DNA of 64,000 nucleotides, from positions 1 to 64,000 of the forward strand of contig NZ_JAINRD010000016.1 of NCBI RefSeq assembly GCF_020400605.1, written 5' to 3'. Below the pieces are notes generated by a model. That model had not been told where the DNA came from. It saw nothing but the letters and a program-made list of their open reading frames with translations, and ran no database searches. The stretch comes from Streptomyces aculeolatus. Lineage in GTDB: Bacteria > Actinomycetota > Actinomycetes > Streptomycetales > Streptomycetaceae. The position numbers and the translations under genes were made by a program. Position 1 is the stretch's first letter, and the number at the start of each line of letters is the position of its first letter. This document shows, in pieces, positions 1 to 8,311 of the stretch.

Positions 1-60
1 CCCCCCCCCGCCCCCCCCCCCCCCGGGGCGGGGCCCCCCCCCCGCGGGGGGGGGCCCACG
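1..60. other. low-complexity C/G run at window edge
   Basis: The first 60 bases are almost purely C and G homopolymer runs, including a run of more than ten C, and carry no gene. This is unlike the coding-rich DNA that follows. It looks like a contig end or a poorly resolved high-GC stretch rather than a functional element. Bases 61-81 are the short trailer of the dioxygenase gene. Confidence 0.6.
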
Positions 61-81
61 GCTGCGTCTTCCGGTGACGCG

Positions 82-939
82 TCAGGACCCGCCCGCGCCC
101 TCCGCCGCGGCACGGACCCCGGGGACGGCACCCAGCAGGCGCAGCCGGTCGAGCGCCGTCTGCCGCGAGGCGATCCCCGCGGCACCGGCCGCCCACTCGT
201 CCCACTCCGGCCAGCGGACGCGGTCGAACGTCGCGTCCTCGTACTCGTCCTCGGCGAGCAACTCCCCCACCACGCGCATGCCGTCGGCGTCACCGAGCCC
301 GGGCCACCCCAGGTACTCGGTGCGCCACGCCAGCCGGCTCGTGCCGCCCACGGAGCGGTGCAGCAGATGCGCGTCGAAGGCCAGCACGTCGCCTGGCTCC
401 GTCGGCAGCACGGTCTCGGGCATCGGCCAACCGGGGAACCCCTGGTTGGCGGGGTCGAGCCCCCGGTACGCGGCGAGCCTGCGCGCGTACGCCGGGTCGT
501 GCGACCCGGGCAGCACCCGCAGCGCGCCGGTCCGCGCCGTACGCGGCTCCAGGTGGGCCAGGAACGTCACACCCGGCACGTCCGGGCCGACGTCCGTGTG
601 CCAGCCGGAGTTGGTGGTGAAGCACACTGCGCTGGGCACCGCGGGCACGGTCATCCGCCCGCACAGCTCCGCGGAGCCCTGGAACAGCCGCGGGTCGTCG
701 GCGATCAGGGACTGACTGAAGGGCGTCCGGTCGGCGGCCAGCGGCAGGTAGTCGCCGCGGATGCCGCCTTCGTCGTACGGGTCGGTGTCGGTGCCGAGGC
801 CGCCGTAGGCGTCGGTGAGGCCGGCGGTCACCTCGGCGGTGAGCCGGCCGGTCTCCTCGTGCGTGAGCAGGCCGCGCAGCACCACGTACCCGAAGGCGCG
901 GAAGTGCTCGATCTGTTGGTGGCTGAACAACGACGTCAC
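82..939 (-). CDS. phytanoyl-CoA dioxygenase (PhyH) family Fe(II)/2-oxoglutarate oxygenase
   Basis: A 285-residue protein of normal length for the PhyH family of non-haem iron oxygenases. The iron triad is readable: H114 and D116 in GWHTD and H194 in LLHRS, followed by an Arg-containing strand (RLAWRTEYLG) suited to bind 2-oxoglutarate. The GTG start at 939 has an AGGAGA ribosome site 7 nt upstream. The gene is divergent from the lipoprotein gene at 1181. Family members hydroxylate or halogenate small molecules and carrier-bound amino acids, so a tailoring role is conceivable. It is separated from the NRPS core by regulatory and transport genes, however, and may be unrelated to the cluster. 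The substrate cannot be told from sequence. Confidence 0.8.
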   Translation of the reverse strand: MTSLFSHQQIEHFRAFGYVVLRGLLTHEETGRLTAEVTAGLTDAYGGLGTDTDPYDEGGIRGDYLPLAADRTPFSQSLIADDPRLFQGSAELCGRMTVPAVPSAVCFTTNSGWHTDVGPDVPGVTFLAHLEPRTARTGALRVLPGSHDPAYARRLAAYRGLDPANQGFPGWPMPETVLPTEPGDVLAFDAHLLHRSVGGTSRLAWRTEYLGWPGLGDADGMRVVGELLAEDEYEDATFDRVRWPEWDEWAAGAAGIASRQTALDRLRLLGAVPGVRAAAEGAGGS

Positions 940-1180
940 GACGTCGTCTCCTCTCGTCTCGATGGCAGGTCGTCTCGCGCATCGGACGGGAGGAGGGCCA
1001 CGGGCCCGTCAGCGTCAAACGAATCCGGTTCGCATGGGCCTCACCCTAGCCACGCGGGGCCGGTGTCCGCCATGGCGTATGTCCGCCCGCAGCGTCCGGG
1101 GGTAGGGCGCGGGCGGCGCGCGGCCTGTGCCTAGACTCGCCCCGACCACTGATCTTGACCGCATCGGGGGGTTACCGCCC

Positions 1181-2215
1181 ATGGGCACGAACAAGACCGT
1201 CATATCCACCGCCGCCGCAGGTCTGGCCGCGCTCCTGCTGGCCACGGCGTGCAGCGGCGGGTCGGACGACGACGCGGGCGGATCCGGCGACGAGAAGGCG
1301 CAGCCGCGGCCGTTGATCAGCGAGAGCCAGGCCCGCAAGGTGCTGGAGCGCTACGTCGAGACCAACAACGAGGCCAACGCCGACCTGGACCGCAAGGCGC
1401 TCGGCGAGGTCGAGGGCGGGGCGTTGTACCAGCAGAGCCAGGCGCAGTACCGGCAGTTCCCGACGTACGAGAAGAAGTACCAGAAGCTCTACAAGAAGCC
1501 GTTCCACTACCGCGCCGACGAGGCCGAGTACTACATCCCCGCCCGCGGCGACTGGTACATGGTCGACGCCCCCGTGGAGGGCCCCGGTTACGACGAGGGC
1601 GACCGCAGCCTGCTGGTCTTCGAGCGCGCCGGCGGCGGCGTCTGGAAGAACGTCGCGTCCGTCGGCATCCAGGGCCGCGTTCCCGAGGTCGCCCGCGGCG
1701 ACGGCGGCCTGCCGACCGCGCTGCCCGCCGACGCCGAGGTGGGCACCACGGCGCTCGACGGCCTCGACGACGCCGTCAACGACCTCTACCTGTCGGGCGG
1801 CAAGAAGGACGGCAGGGTCCTCGCGGACAGCGAGGTGCGCAAGAACATGGTCAAGGACCACACCACCCGCCGGGACTGGATCAGGCCCGAGCACGACGGC
1901 TACTTCGAGACCGAGTTCGAGTCCGAGAACCGCAAGTGGGACGACGCGTACAAGCCCGCCTTCCCTGACGTCTACGCACTGCGCACCGCCGACGGCGGCG
2001 CGCTGGCCGTCTTCAACTCCTACGACGCGCGGGTGGACTTCGCGACCCGGCCGGGCTTCCACATCATCCCGGGCGACGCCACCGGCCTGTACGTCAAGGA
2101 GAAGGAGCCGCCGGGCGTGCGGGAGTACTACGCAGTGCAGAACGCGGCGCACGTGCCCGACGAGGGCAAGGTCAAGCAGCTCGGCGGCGAGGTGGAGATG
2201 ATCGGCGCGAGCTGA
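1181..2215 (+). CDS. secreted lipoprotein of unknown function
   Basis: A 344-residue protein beginning with a typical lipoprotein signal: positive N-terminus, hydrophobic stretch (AAAGLAALLLATAC) and a Cys at about residue 24, followed by a Gly/Ser/Asp-rich linker. I chose the ATG at 1181 because it starts the signal peptide directly and follows a G-rich stretch; an in-frame ATG further upstream would put polar residues ahead of the signal. The mature part is Tyr/Lys/Glu-rich with no motif I recognise. It is one of only two rightward genes in the window. It converges on the sensor kinase gene with only 9 bp between the stops. Not obviously part of peptide biosynthesis. Confidence 0.7.
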   Translation: MGTNKTVISTAAAGLAALLLATACSGGSDDDAGGSGDEKAQPRPLISESQARKVLERYVETNNEANADLDRKALGEVEGGALYQQSQAQYRQFPTYEKKYQKLYKKPFHYRADEAEYYIPARGDWYMVDAPVEGPGYDEGDRSLLVFERAGGGVWKNVASVGIQGRVPEVARGDGGLPTALPADAEVGTTALDGLDDAVNDLYLSGGKKDGRVLADSEVRKNMVKDHTTRRDWIRPEHDGYFETEFESENRKWDDAYKPAFPDVYALRTADGGALAVFNSYDARVDFATRPGFHIIPGDATGLYVKEKEPPGVREYYAVQNAAHVPDEGKVKQLGGEVEMIGAS

Positions 2216-2224
2216 CCGCCCGGC

Positions 2225-3394
2225 TCACCAGTCCGCCGGGTCCGGCGGCGGGAACTCCACCGTGACGGCAAGCCCGCCCTCCGGCCCCGGCACCGTGGTC
2301 ACCTCCGCGCGGTGCGCGGCGGCGACGGCGCCGACGATGGACAGCCCCAGTCCGTAGCCGCCGCCGGCCGCCCGCGGCTGCAGCCGCTGGAACGGCTCGT
2401 ACAGGTCGGGGATGCGCTCCGCGGGGATCCGCGGACCGCTGTTGACCACCCGCAGCATCGGATAGCCCGTCTCCCTGACGCCCGTCGCCACCCGCACCCA
2501 GCCGTCGGCCGGGGTGTAACGCAGCGCGTTCTCCACGAGGTTGCCCGCGAGCCGGGCGATGAGCCGCTCGTCGCCCGAGGCGGGCGCGGGGCGCAGCGAG
2601 GAGTGCAGGTCCAGCGTGCCGGGGGCGGCGCGGGTGCGGTCGTGCAGCACCTCGCGTACGACCCGGGCGAGGTCGACCGGCTCGGCGGCCACCAGCCCGC
2701 TCTGGCTGCCTGCCAGCGTCAGCAGCGCCTCGATCAGCCGCTCCTGTTCCTCCCCGGAGGCGACGACCCGCTCGCACACGGCGCGCAGCGACGCCGCGTC
2801 CGCACCCGGGCGGGAGAGCGCCACCTCGACCATGGCGCGCTGCAGCGTCAGCGGTGTGCGCAGCTCGTGGGAGGCGTTGGCGACGAACCGGCGCTGGGCC
2901 TCGAACGCGGCGTCGAGCCGGGACAGCAGCCCGTCGAAGGTGTCGCCGAGGTCCATCAGCTCGTCGTCGGGTCCCGCTATGGCGAGGCGCGCGTGCAGGT
3001 TGTGCTCGGAGATCCGCCGGGCGCGGCCCGCCATGATCCGCACGGGCCGCAGCACCCGGCCGGCCATCACCCAGCCCAGGGCGACGGACACGGCGGTCAT
3101 CAGGGCGAGCGCGATGCCGGACTGCGCGAGCAGCGCCTGCAGCGCCGCCTCGTGGCGCTCGGTGGCCACGTGCCGGATGTCCGGGTCGCCGTGGCCGCCG
3201 GGCTGGGGGGAGTCGAACCTGACGAGGATGCCCTTGGCCGCGTTGCCGCGGGCGACGAGCGCGTACGTGATGGCGAGCAGCGCGACGCCGGAGACCAGGA
3301 AGAGCGCGCCGTACAGCAGCGTCAGCCGGAGCCGGACGGTCCAGCGGAGCCGGCGGCCGGTGCGGCGGGCGGGCTCAGATGCGGTATCCGGCAT
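2225..3394 (-). CDS. sensor histidine kinase (first two-component pair)
   Basis: A 389-residue membrane kinase. It has one N-terminal transmembrane helix (about residues 24-46), a short extracytoplasmic stretch of about 60 residues, a second helix (about 95-115), HAMP, an H-box in FVANASHELRTPLT, an N-box (NLVENALRYTP) and a glycine-rich ATP lid (GYGLGLSIV). Its start overlaps the end of the response regulator gene by 20 nt, so the two are translated as a unit. Kinases with this short sensor loop (CutS/VanS-like) often watch the cell envelope, which fits a neighbouring efflux pump and a cell-wall-active product. It is clearly paralogous to the kinase at 53547-54848, sharing the RLRLTLLYG...GVALLAITY opening. 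Confidence 0.92.
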   Translation of the reverse strand: MPDTASEPARRTGRRLRWTVRLRLTLLYGALFLVSGVALLAITYALVARGNAAKGILVRFDSPQPGGHGDPDIRHVATERHEAALQALLAQSGIALALMTAVSVALGWVMAGRVLRPVRIMAGRARRISEHNLHARLAIAGPDDELMDLGDTFDGLLSRLDAAFEAQRRFVANASHELRTPLTLQRAMVEVALSRPGADAASLRAVCERVVASGEEQERLIEALLTLAGSQSGLVAAEPVDLARVVREVLHDRTRAAPGTLDLHSSLRPAPASGDERLIARLAGNLVENALRYTPADGWVRVATGVRETGYPMLRVVNSGPRIPAERIPDLYEPFQRLQPRAAGGGYGLGLSIVGAVAAAHRAEVTTVPGPEGGLAVTVEFPPPDPADW

Positions 3395-4028
3395 GGGGGA
3401 CGGTCTCGATCACCGGCGGGTCGCCGAGCTTGCGGCGCAGCCTGCTGACGGTGACCTTCACGGCGTTCGTGAACGGGTCGGCGGCGCCGTCCCAGGCCCG
3501 TTCGAGCAGCTCCTCGGCGGAGACCACGGCGCCCTGCGCGGACAGCAGCAGCTCCAGCACCGCGAGTTCCTTGCGCGACAGGTCGAGTCGGCGCCCGCCG
3601 CGGCTGGCGAGGTGCTGCGCGGGCACGAGGGTCAGATCGGCGCGGGTGAGGACCGGCGGCACGGCGTTGGACGGGCGGCGGCCGAGCGCCCGGATGCGGG
3701 CGATCAGCTCGGCGAACGCGAAGGGCTTGGTCAGGTAGTCGTCGGCGCCGAGGCCGAGGCCGTCGACCCGGTCGGCGACGGTGGTGGAGGCGGTGAGCAT
3801 CAGCACCCGGGTGCGGCTGCCGTGCCGGGTCAGCGCGCGGCACACCTCGTCGCCGTGCAGCCGGGGCAGGTCGCGGTCGAGCACGATCACGTCGTACTCG
3901 CGGCTCGTGGCTCGGTCCATGGCCTCCTGGCCGTCGTACGCGACGTCCGTGTCCATGCCGTCCTCGCGCAGGCCGGTGGCGACGGTCTCGGCCAGCTCCC
4001 GGTGGTCCTCCACGATCAGCACATGCAT
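3375..4028 (-). CDS. OmpR-family response regulator (first two-component pair)
   Basis: A 217-residue regulator. The receiver domain has acidic residues E7/D8, phospho-acceptor D51 (VIVLDRDLP) and the conserved Lys in LTKPF. The C-terminal winged helix ends in SRLRRKLGDPPVIETVPHAGYRI. The start is the ATG at 4028, which begins the canonical MHVLIVEDH receiver strand; the open frame upstream is not receiver-like. It is exactly the same length as the second regulator (54858-55511). A direct repeat with an 11-bp period lies 24 bp upstream of the start (see 4052-4067), as expected for autoregulation by a tandem-binding OmpR protein. Likely targets are its own operon and perhaps the efflux operon upstream. 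Confidence 0.92.
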   Translation of the reverse strand: MHVLIVEDHRELAETVATGLREDGMDTDVAYDGQEAMDRATSREYDVIVLDRDLPRLHGDEVCRALTRHGSRTRVLMLTASTTVADRVDGLGLGADDYLTKPFAFAELIARIRALGRRPSNAVPPVLTRADLTLVPAQHLASRGGRRLDLSRKELAVLELLLSAQGAVVSAEELLERAWDGAADPFTNAVKVTVSRLRRKLGDPPVIETVPHAGYRI

Positions 4029-4051
4029 GCCGCCAGCGTGCCGGAGACCAC

Positions 4052-4067
4052 GTAAGCCCTCGGTAAC
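4052..4067. promoter_or_regulatory. candidate response-regulator operator (11-bp-period direct repeat)
   Basis: The plus strand reads GTAAG-N6-GTAAC, a direct repeat whose halves start 11 bp apart. This is the spacing used by OmpR-family dimers and resembles the GTnAC-N6-GTnAC form known for AfsQ1. It lies 24 bp before the response regulator start. Assignment rests on pattern and position only. Confidence 0.4.
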
Positions 4068-4082
4068 AGCCGAGGCCAGATA

Positions 4083-4113
4083 CCCTCCCGGGCCGGGGCG
4101 CGGCCCGGGAGGG
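4083..4113 (-). terminator. GC hairpin after the efflux operon
   Basis: A perfect 12-bp inverted repeat (4083-4094 with 4102-4113) with a 7-nt loop lies between the permease stop (4248) and the regulator start (4028). No T-run follows on the minus strand, as is common for actinomycete terminators. It probably ends the efflux operon transcript. The rest of 4029-4247 holds the operator and nothing else I can recognise. Confidence 0.5.
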
Positions 4114-4247
4114 TGGTCGGTCGCCGAGGGCGGAGCCCCCGCTGCTCGGGGGGACAGCAGGGGCACCGCGGTCCTTGTGGCCGTGGCCGTGGCGGTGGCC
4201 GCGTATCGGTTCACCGTGCCGGCTCCCCCGTCTCGGCTCGCCGTACG

Positions 4248-5501
4248 TCAGGTGGTGGCCAGCGCCTCGGTGGGCGGCAGCCGGGCGGCGCGCACCGCCG
4301 GGTAGAAGCCGGCCAGCCCGCCGATGAGGAGCGTCGCCGCGATGCCGCCGGCCATCGCCCACACCGGCACCACCGTCGCCCAGTCCTGCGACGTGGCGTA
4401 GCCGACGGTCACGCCGATGCCCAGCACGACGCCGCCGAGGCCGCCGAGCGCGGACAGCAGCAGCGCCTCGCAGAGGAACTGGCTGCGGATCTGGCCGCGG
4501 GTGGCGCCCAGCGAGCGGCGCAGGCCGATCTCGGACCGGCGTTCGAGGACGGAGATGACCATGGTGTTGGCCACGCCCACGCCGCCGACGATCAGCGCCA
4601 CTCCGCCCAGCCCCAGCAGCAGCCCGCTGAGGGTCTCGTCGGTGGCCTCCTTGGCCGCCAGGGCGTCGGAGGGCCGGGAGACGGTGGCCTCGTTGGGGTT
4701 CTCCGGGTTGGCGGTGGCGCCGAGGACGGACTGCACGTCGGCGACGGCGGAGTCCTCGCTGCGGGTGTAGATCGTCGTCGGGGTGCCGGCGAAGCCCAGC
4801 TCGTCCTCGGCGACGTCCCAGCCGACCAGCGCGGACGAGTCCAGCTCGGGTACGAGTTCGTTGTACGCCGTGAGGCCCACGACCGTGAACCACCTGCCGC
4901 CCAGCCACACCTGCGAGTCGGGCCCCGCCTCGTAGATCCCGAGCTGCTCGGCGGCCTTGGGGCCGAGGACCACCGCGGGGTAGCGGCTGGTCGCGCCGTT
5001 CAGCCAGCGTCCCTCGGTGATCTGCAGTCCCACGGACTCCGGCAGGTCGAGACGGGCCGCGCTGACGCTCAGGCCGCCGGTCTGCTCTTCCGGGATCCGG
5101 TCGTTGCGGAAGACGTTCGCGTCGATGCGGCCGACGGCCGAGACGTTCTCGACCTCCGGGATGGCCCCGATCATGGCCACGGACTCCTCCGGCAGGCTGG
5201 CCTGGGAGCCGGTGAACGACTGCCCGGGGGTGACCGTGAGGAGGTTGGTGCCCAGCGCGTTGAGCCGGCGGTCCAGGTCCTCGGTGGAGGAGGTGGAGAT
5301 GCCGACGACGCCGATCATCGCGGCGATGCCGATGGCGATGCCGAGCGCGGAGAGGAACACCCGCATGGGCCGGGACCTCAGCCCGGACCCTCCGACCCGC
5401 AGCACGTCCGCCGCGGTCATCCGGGCGGGCTTCGGCGGGGTGGGCGGCGGCAGGTGCGGCTGTACGCGGTCGATCTCCGCCGTCGCGTGCGGCGCGGTCA
5501 T
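4248..5501 (-). CDS. MacB-like ABC transporter permease
   Basis: A 417-residue permease of the MacB/FtsX type. One transmembrane helix near residues 45-70 (VFLSALGIAIGIAAMIG) is followed by a large periplasmic-type domain of about 200 residues. Three C-terminal helices come next, with the characteristic loop ERRSEIGLRRSLGATRGQI between the first two. Its ATG start overlaps the ATPase stop (ATGA), indicating translational coupling. With the ATPase and the HlyD-like adaptor it forms a tripartite-style efflux unit adapted to a Gram-positive envelope. It could export or detoxify an envelope-active peptide; the substrate is not knowable from sequence. The dedicated exporter of the NRPS product is more likely the protein at 51023-53128. 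Confidence 0.92.
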   Translation of the reverse strand: MTAPHATAEIDRVQPHLPPPTPPKPARMTAADVLRVGGSGLRSRPMRVFLSALGIAIGIAAMIGVVGISTSSTEDLDRRLNALGTNLLTVTPGQSFTGSQASLPEESVAMIGAIPEVENVSAVGRIDANVFRNDRIPEEQTGGLSVSAARLDLPESVGLQITEGRWLNGATSRYPAVVLGPKAAEQLGIYEAGPDSQVWLGGRWFTVVGLTAYNELVPELDSSALVGWDVAEDELGFAGTPTTIYTRSEDSAVADVQSVLGATANPENPNEATVSRPSDALAAKEATDETLSGLLLGLGGVALIVGGVGVANTMVISVLERRSEIGLRRSLGATRGQIRSQFLCEALLLSALGGLGGVVLGIGVTVGYATSQDWATVVPVWAMAGGIAATLLIGGLAGFYPAVRAARLPPTEALATT

Positions 5502-6226
5502 CGGACGGCCTCCCGGGGGAGCCGGGCCGCGGGCAGGGCGGCGCCGGGGGCGGAGTCGTGCTCGATGGCGCCGTCCTTGAGGCGCACTTCGCGGGGCAGG
5601 GAGGCGGCGATGTCGCGGTCGTGGGTGATGACGACGACGGTGGTGCCGGCCTCGTGGAGCTGGTGGAGCAGTTCCATCACGACCGCCCCTGAGCGGGAGT
5701 CGAGCGCGCCGGTGGGCTCGTCGGCGAGCAGCAGGGGCGGGTCGCCGAGGACCGCGCGGGCGATGGCGACGCGCTGCTTCTCGCCGCCGGAGAGCTGGTG
5801 CGGTTCGTGGTAGAGGCGGTGGCCGAGGCCGACGCGGCGCATGGCCCGCTCGGCGAGGCGGCGCCGGTCTGCGCGGGTCCGGCCGCTGTAGAGCAGCCCG
5901 TCGGCGACGTTGTCCAGCGCGGGGACGCCGGGGGCGAGGTGGAACTGCTGGAAGACGAAGCCGATGGTGCCCGCCCGCAGCGCCGACAGCTCGCGGTCGC
6001 TGAGCCTGTCGATGTCGTGGCCGTCGATGCGGACGGTGCCCGCGGAGGGGCGGTCGAGCGTCCCCATGATGTTGAGCATGGTGGACTTGCCCGACCCGGA
6101 CGGGCCGACGACGGCCAGCAGTTCGCCGCGCCGGATGACGACGTCTGCGGAGCGGAGCGCGGCGACGTCCCCGTAGGTCTTGGTGACCCCGGTCAGCTCG
6201 ACCACCGGATGGGACGGGACGGTCAC
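5498..6226 (-). CDS. MacB-like ABC transporter ATP-binding protein
   Basis: A 242-residue stand-alone ATPase of the LolD/MacB class. It has Walker A GPSGSGKST, signature LSGGEKQRVAIARAVL, Walker B LLLADEPTGALDS and an H-loop His in VITHDRD. The GTG start overlaps the stop of the adaptor gene (GTGA), and its own stop overlaps the permease start. The order adaptor-ATPase-permease and the tight overlaps show a single translational unit. Length and motifs are complete. Confidence 0.95.
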   Translation of the reverse strand: MTVPSHPVVELTGVTKTYGDVAALRSADVVIRRGELLAVVGPSGSGKSTMLNIMGTLDRPSAGTVRIDGHDIDRLSDRELSALRAGTIGFVFQQFHLAPGVPALDNVADGLLYSGRTRADRRRLAERAMRRVGLGHRLYHEPHQLSGGEKQRVAIARAVLGDPPLLLADEPTGALDSRSGAVVMELLHQLHEAGTTVVVITHDRDIAASLPREVRLKDGAIEHDSAPGAALPAARLPREAVR

Positions 6227-7605
6227 TTCGGAACCCCCACGGACATGCCTTCCTCGATGCCGTCGCCGGTGACCTCGACCAGCCCGTTGGCGAACATGCC
6301 CAGCTCGACGGGCACGGACTCCGTGCTGCCGCCCGCGGTCACCTTCTGCACCGCGTAGCCGCCGCCCTGCCGGGCGACGAGCGCGTTCACGGGCACCGCG
6401 AGCACGTCCTCGCGGGTGTCCGCCTTGAGCACCACGTCGACGGGCGCTGCCTGGTAGCGGCCCAGCTCGTCCTGTTGGCCGACCTCCAGTTGCAGGGGCA
6501 GCGTGGACTCCTGGTCCTCCTCGCTCTCGCCGCCGGCGCCGCCGGAGCCCGAGCCCGTGGCGGCGGGCGGGGTGCCGATGTCGGTCACCTCGCCGTCCAC
6601 GGTGGTGCCGTTGGGCAGCTCGATCTCGGCTTTGGTGCCGACCCGTACGAGGTCCTCGAACTGCGCGTCCAGCTCGACCGAGACGACCCGCTCGGTGCCG
6701 GTCCAGTCGAGGACCGCTCCCTCGGCCTTGGCGCCCGGCCAGGTCTGCAGCTCCGCGACGCGCCGCGCGCCCTGCGCGGTCACGGCGTCGCCTGCCTCGA
6801 CGACGCCGGTCTGCTCCCGGCCGAGGTCCTCCTGCCAGGCGGACACCGCGTCCGCGGTGTCCGGGCTGTACGTCTCGTCGACGGTGAACCCGGTGTAGCC
6901 GAGCTTGGCGAGGTTGCGTTCGAGCAGCTCGACATCGCCGCCCTCGCTGCCGTCCGACAGCGTGCGGTACAGCGGGGTGTCACCGTAGAGCAGCGGGACC
7001 TTCTCGCCGTCCACGCTGTACACGGTGTCGCCGCGCTTGACCGTCGAGCCCTCGTTGGGCGTCCAGGTGACGATGCCGGCGCCCGCGTCCGCGGCTTCGC
7101 CGCCGGAGTCCGCCGCGGATCCGGCGCCCTGGGCGGGCCGCCCGGCGTCGGTGCCGGCGTCCGGGTCCGCGCCGCCGGCCGCGGCGCCGATGGCCTGCAC
7201 GGTGGTCACGTCGCCATAGCCCAGGGTGCCGTCCACGGTCTCGCTGCTGGTGAGCGTCGTACGTTCCACCTGGGCCGTCGCGGCCGGTCCCGAGGGGCCG
7301 GCGGCGGGCTCCTCGGAGTCCTCGCCGCCGAGCGCGCCGGTGGCGGCGAGCCCCGCCGCCGCGGCGACGCCGATCGCGATGACCACGATCAGCGCCATCC
7401 GCAGCCTGCGGCTCTTGCGCACCGGCTCGGGGCCGCTCGGTGCGCCGTCGCCGCCGGCCGGCGGGGCGGCGGTGGCGAGTTCGCCGCCGGGCCCGCCCGG
7501 TTCGGGGTCGCCGCCCGCGGTGAGCGGGCCGGGCGGGCGGACCTCCAGCGTGCCCGGCGGCCGCTCCCGCAGGTTCAGCTCTTCCGTCTCCTCACGGCTC
7601 GTCAC
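6223..7605 (-). CDS. HlyD/MacA-like efflux adaptor with peptidoglycan-binding-like segment
   Basis: A 460-residue protein. A cytoplasmic Pro/Gly-rich N-terminus of about 80 residues precedes one transmembrane helix (MALIVVIAIGVAAAAGLAA). The external part opens with biotinyl-lipoyl-like strands (VERTTLTSSETVDGTLGYG). It carries a peptidoglycan-binding-like repeat (DVELLERNLAKLGYTGFTVDETY, quoted only for its start DVELLERNLAKLG) inserted where Gram-negative adaptors have a coiled coil. It ends in beta-barrel and membrane-proximal segments. I chose the GTG at 7605 because it overlaps the lipoprotein stop (GTGA). Such adaptors accompany MacB-like pumps in actinomycetes and may anchor the pump to the wall. 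Confidence 0.88.
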   Translation of the reverse strand: MTSREETEELNLRERPPGTLEVRPPGPLTAGGDPEPGGPGGELATAAPPAGGDGAPSGPEPVRKSRRLRMALIVVIAIGVAAAAGLAATGALGGEDSEEPAAGPSGPAATAQVERTTLTSSETVDGTLGYGDVTTVQAIGAAAGGADPDAGTDAGRPAQGAGSAADSGGEAADAGAGIVTWTPNEGSTVKRGDTVYSVDGEKVPLLYGDTPLYRTLSDGSEGGDVELLERNLAKLGYTGFTVDETYSPDTADAVSAWQEDLGREQTGVVEAGDAVTAQGARRVAELQTWPGAKAEGAVLDWTGTERVVSVELDAQFEDLVRVGTKAEIELPNGTTVDGEVTDIGTPPAATGSGSGGAGGESEEDQESTLPLQLEVGQQDELGRYQAAPVDVVLKADTREDVLAVPVNALVARQGGGYAVQKVTAGGSTESVPVELGMFANGLVEVTGDGIEEGMSVGVPK

Positions 7606-8144
7606 CGCATGCCCCCGCCGATCCGCATGCCGCCACCGGGGTACTTGTCCTGGCATGCCTGCCGGGCCGGCTCGAACTCCGTCGGGTCGGCGGCACCGAT
7701 GTCCACGACCATGCTGTTGCCCTCGATCTCCGGGTCGGGGAAGTCGGGCACGCCGTTCTGGCGGATGCACTCGGCCCACTCCGCGACCTTCTCGGAGTCC
7801 AGCGGCTCACCGCCGCCCGGGCCGCCCTGGCGCTGCGGCTGCTTGTCGCGGCAGGCTTCCTCCGCGGCCTTGAACTCGGCGGACTCCGGGTCGAATCCGC
7901 CCTGGTTGAACATGACGCCGCCGGTGTCCTGCACCGGGTCCTCGAACTCCGGTACCCCGTTGTCACGCATGCACTGCGCGTACTCGACCGCCTGGTCGAA
8001 CGGGCTGCCCGGAGAGGCGGACGTGCCGCCGTCGGAGGAGGCGGCCTCGGAATCGTCGGAGCACCCCGCCAGCACGACACTGACGACGAGTGCGGACGAG
8101 GCGAGCAGGGTCTGCGCGAATGCGCGTTTGCGTGTGGTGAACAT
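7602..8144 (-). CDS. lipoprotein with two copies of a Cys-x-Arg-x-Asn-Gly-Val-Pro repeat
   Basis: A 180-residue lipoprotein. The signal helix ends in a good lipobox (VVLAGC). The mature protein has two related halves. The first contains YAQCMRDNGVPEFEDP and the second WAECIRQNGVPDFPDP; each is followed by an Ala/Glu-rich stretch with another Cys (EEACRDK, RQACQDK). The four cysteines could form two disulfides, one per repeat. The ATG at 8144 was chosen over the longer frame because it starts the signal peptide. It is the first gene of the adaptor/ATPase/permease unit and overlaps the adaptor start, so it probably serves the pump as a surface substrate-binding or accessory protein. The exact role is unknown. 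Confidence 0.8.
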   Translation of the reverse strand: MFTTRKRAFAQTLLASSALVVSVVLAGCSDDSEAASSDGGTSASPGSPFDQAVEYAQCMRDNGVPEFEDPVQDTGGVMFNQGGFDPESAEFKAAEEACRDKQPQRQGGPGGGEPLDSEKVAEWAECIRQNGVPDFPDPEIEGNSMVVDIGAADPTEFEPARQACQDKYPGGGMRIGGGMR

Positions 8145-8169
8145 GGCCCCAAGTTCTACGTGAGCGCCG

Positions 8170-8185
8170 GTCACAGGGCGGATAC
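8170..8185. promoter_or_regulatory. candidate operator before the efflux operon
   Basis: GTCAC-N6-GATAC on the plus strand, halves 11 bp apart, 26 bp upstream of the lipoprotein start. The same spacing and similar half-sites occur before both response regulator genes, so this may be a regulator target. One half is imperfect. Confidence 0.3.
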
Positions 8186-8190
8186 AGAAC

Positions 8191-8215
8191 GCCGCCGGCG
8201 AAGGTCGCCGGCGGC
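8191..8215 (-). terminator. hairpin terminator after the ferredoxin/NRPS operon
   Basis: A perfect 11-bp GC stem (8191-8201 with 8205-8215) with a 3-nt loop, about 95 bp after the ferredoxin stop. TTTT follows on the plus strand, and on the minus strand the stem is followed by GTTCTGT. It separates the long biosynthetic transcript from the efflux operon. It could act in both directions. Confidence 0.55.
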
Positions 8216-8311
8216 GGTTTTCATGAGAATTCGATGAATGGGGTTCTGTCGGCGGTGCTCAGCGCACCCCGGCGGCCCGCTTTATCCTCAGAAGAACTTC
8301 AGGGAACCCCG

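Noticed and set aside
1..60. G-quadruplex or telomere-like terminal structure.
   Set aside because: The runs are irregular and at the very edge of the window, more like a contig end or sequencing artefact.
1132..1137. TAGACT as -10 of the lipoprotein promoter.
   Set aside because: Plausible hexamer but no -35 and no other support; too weak to list.
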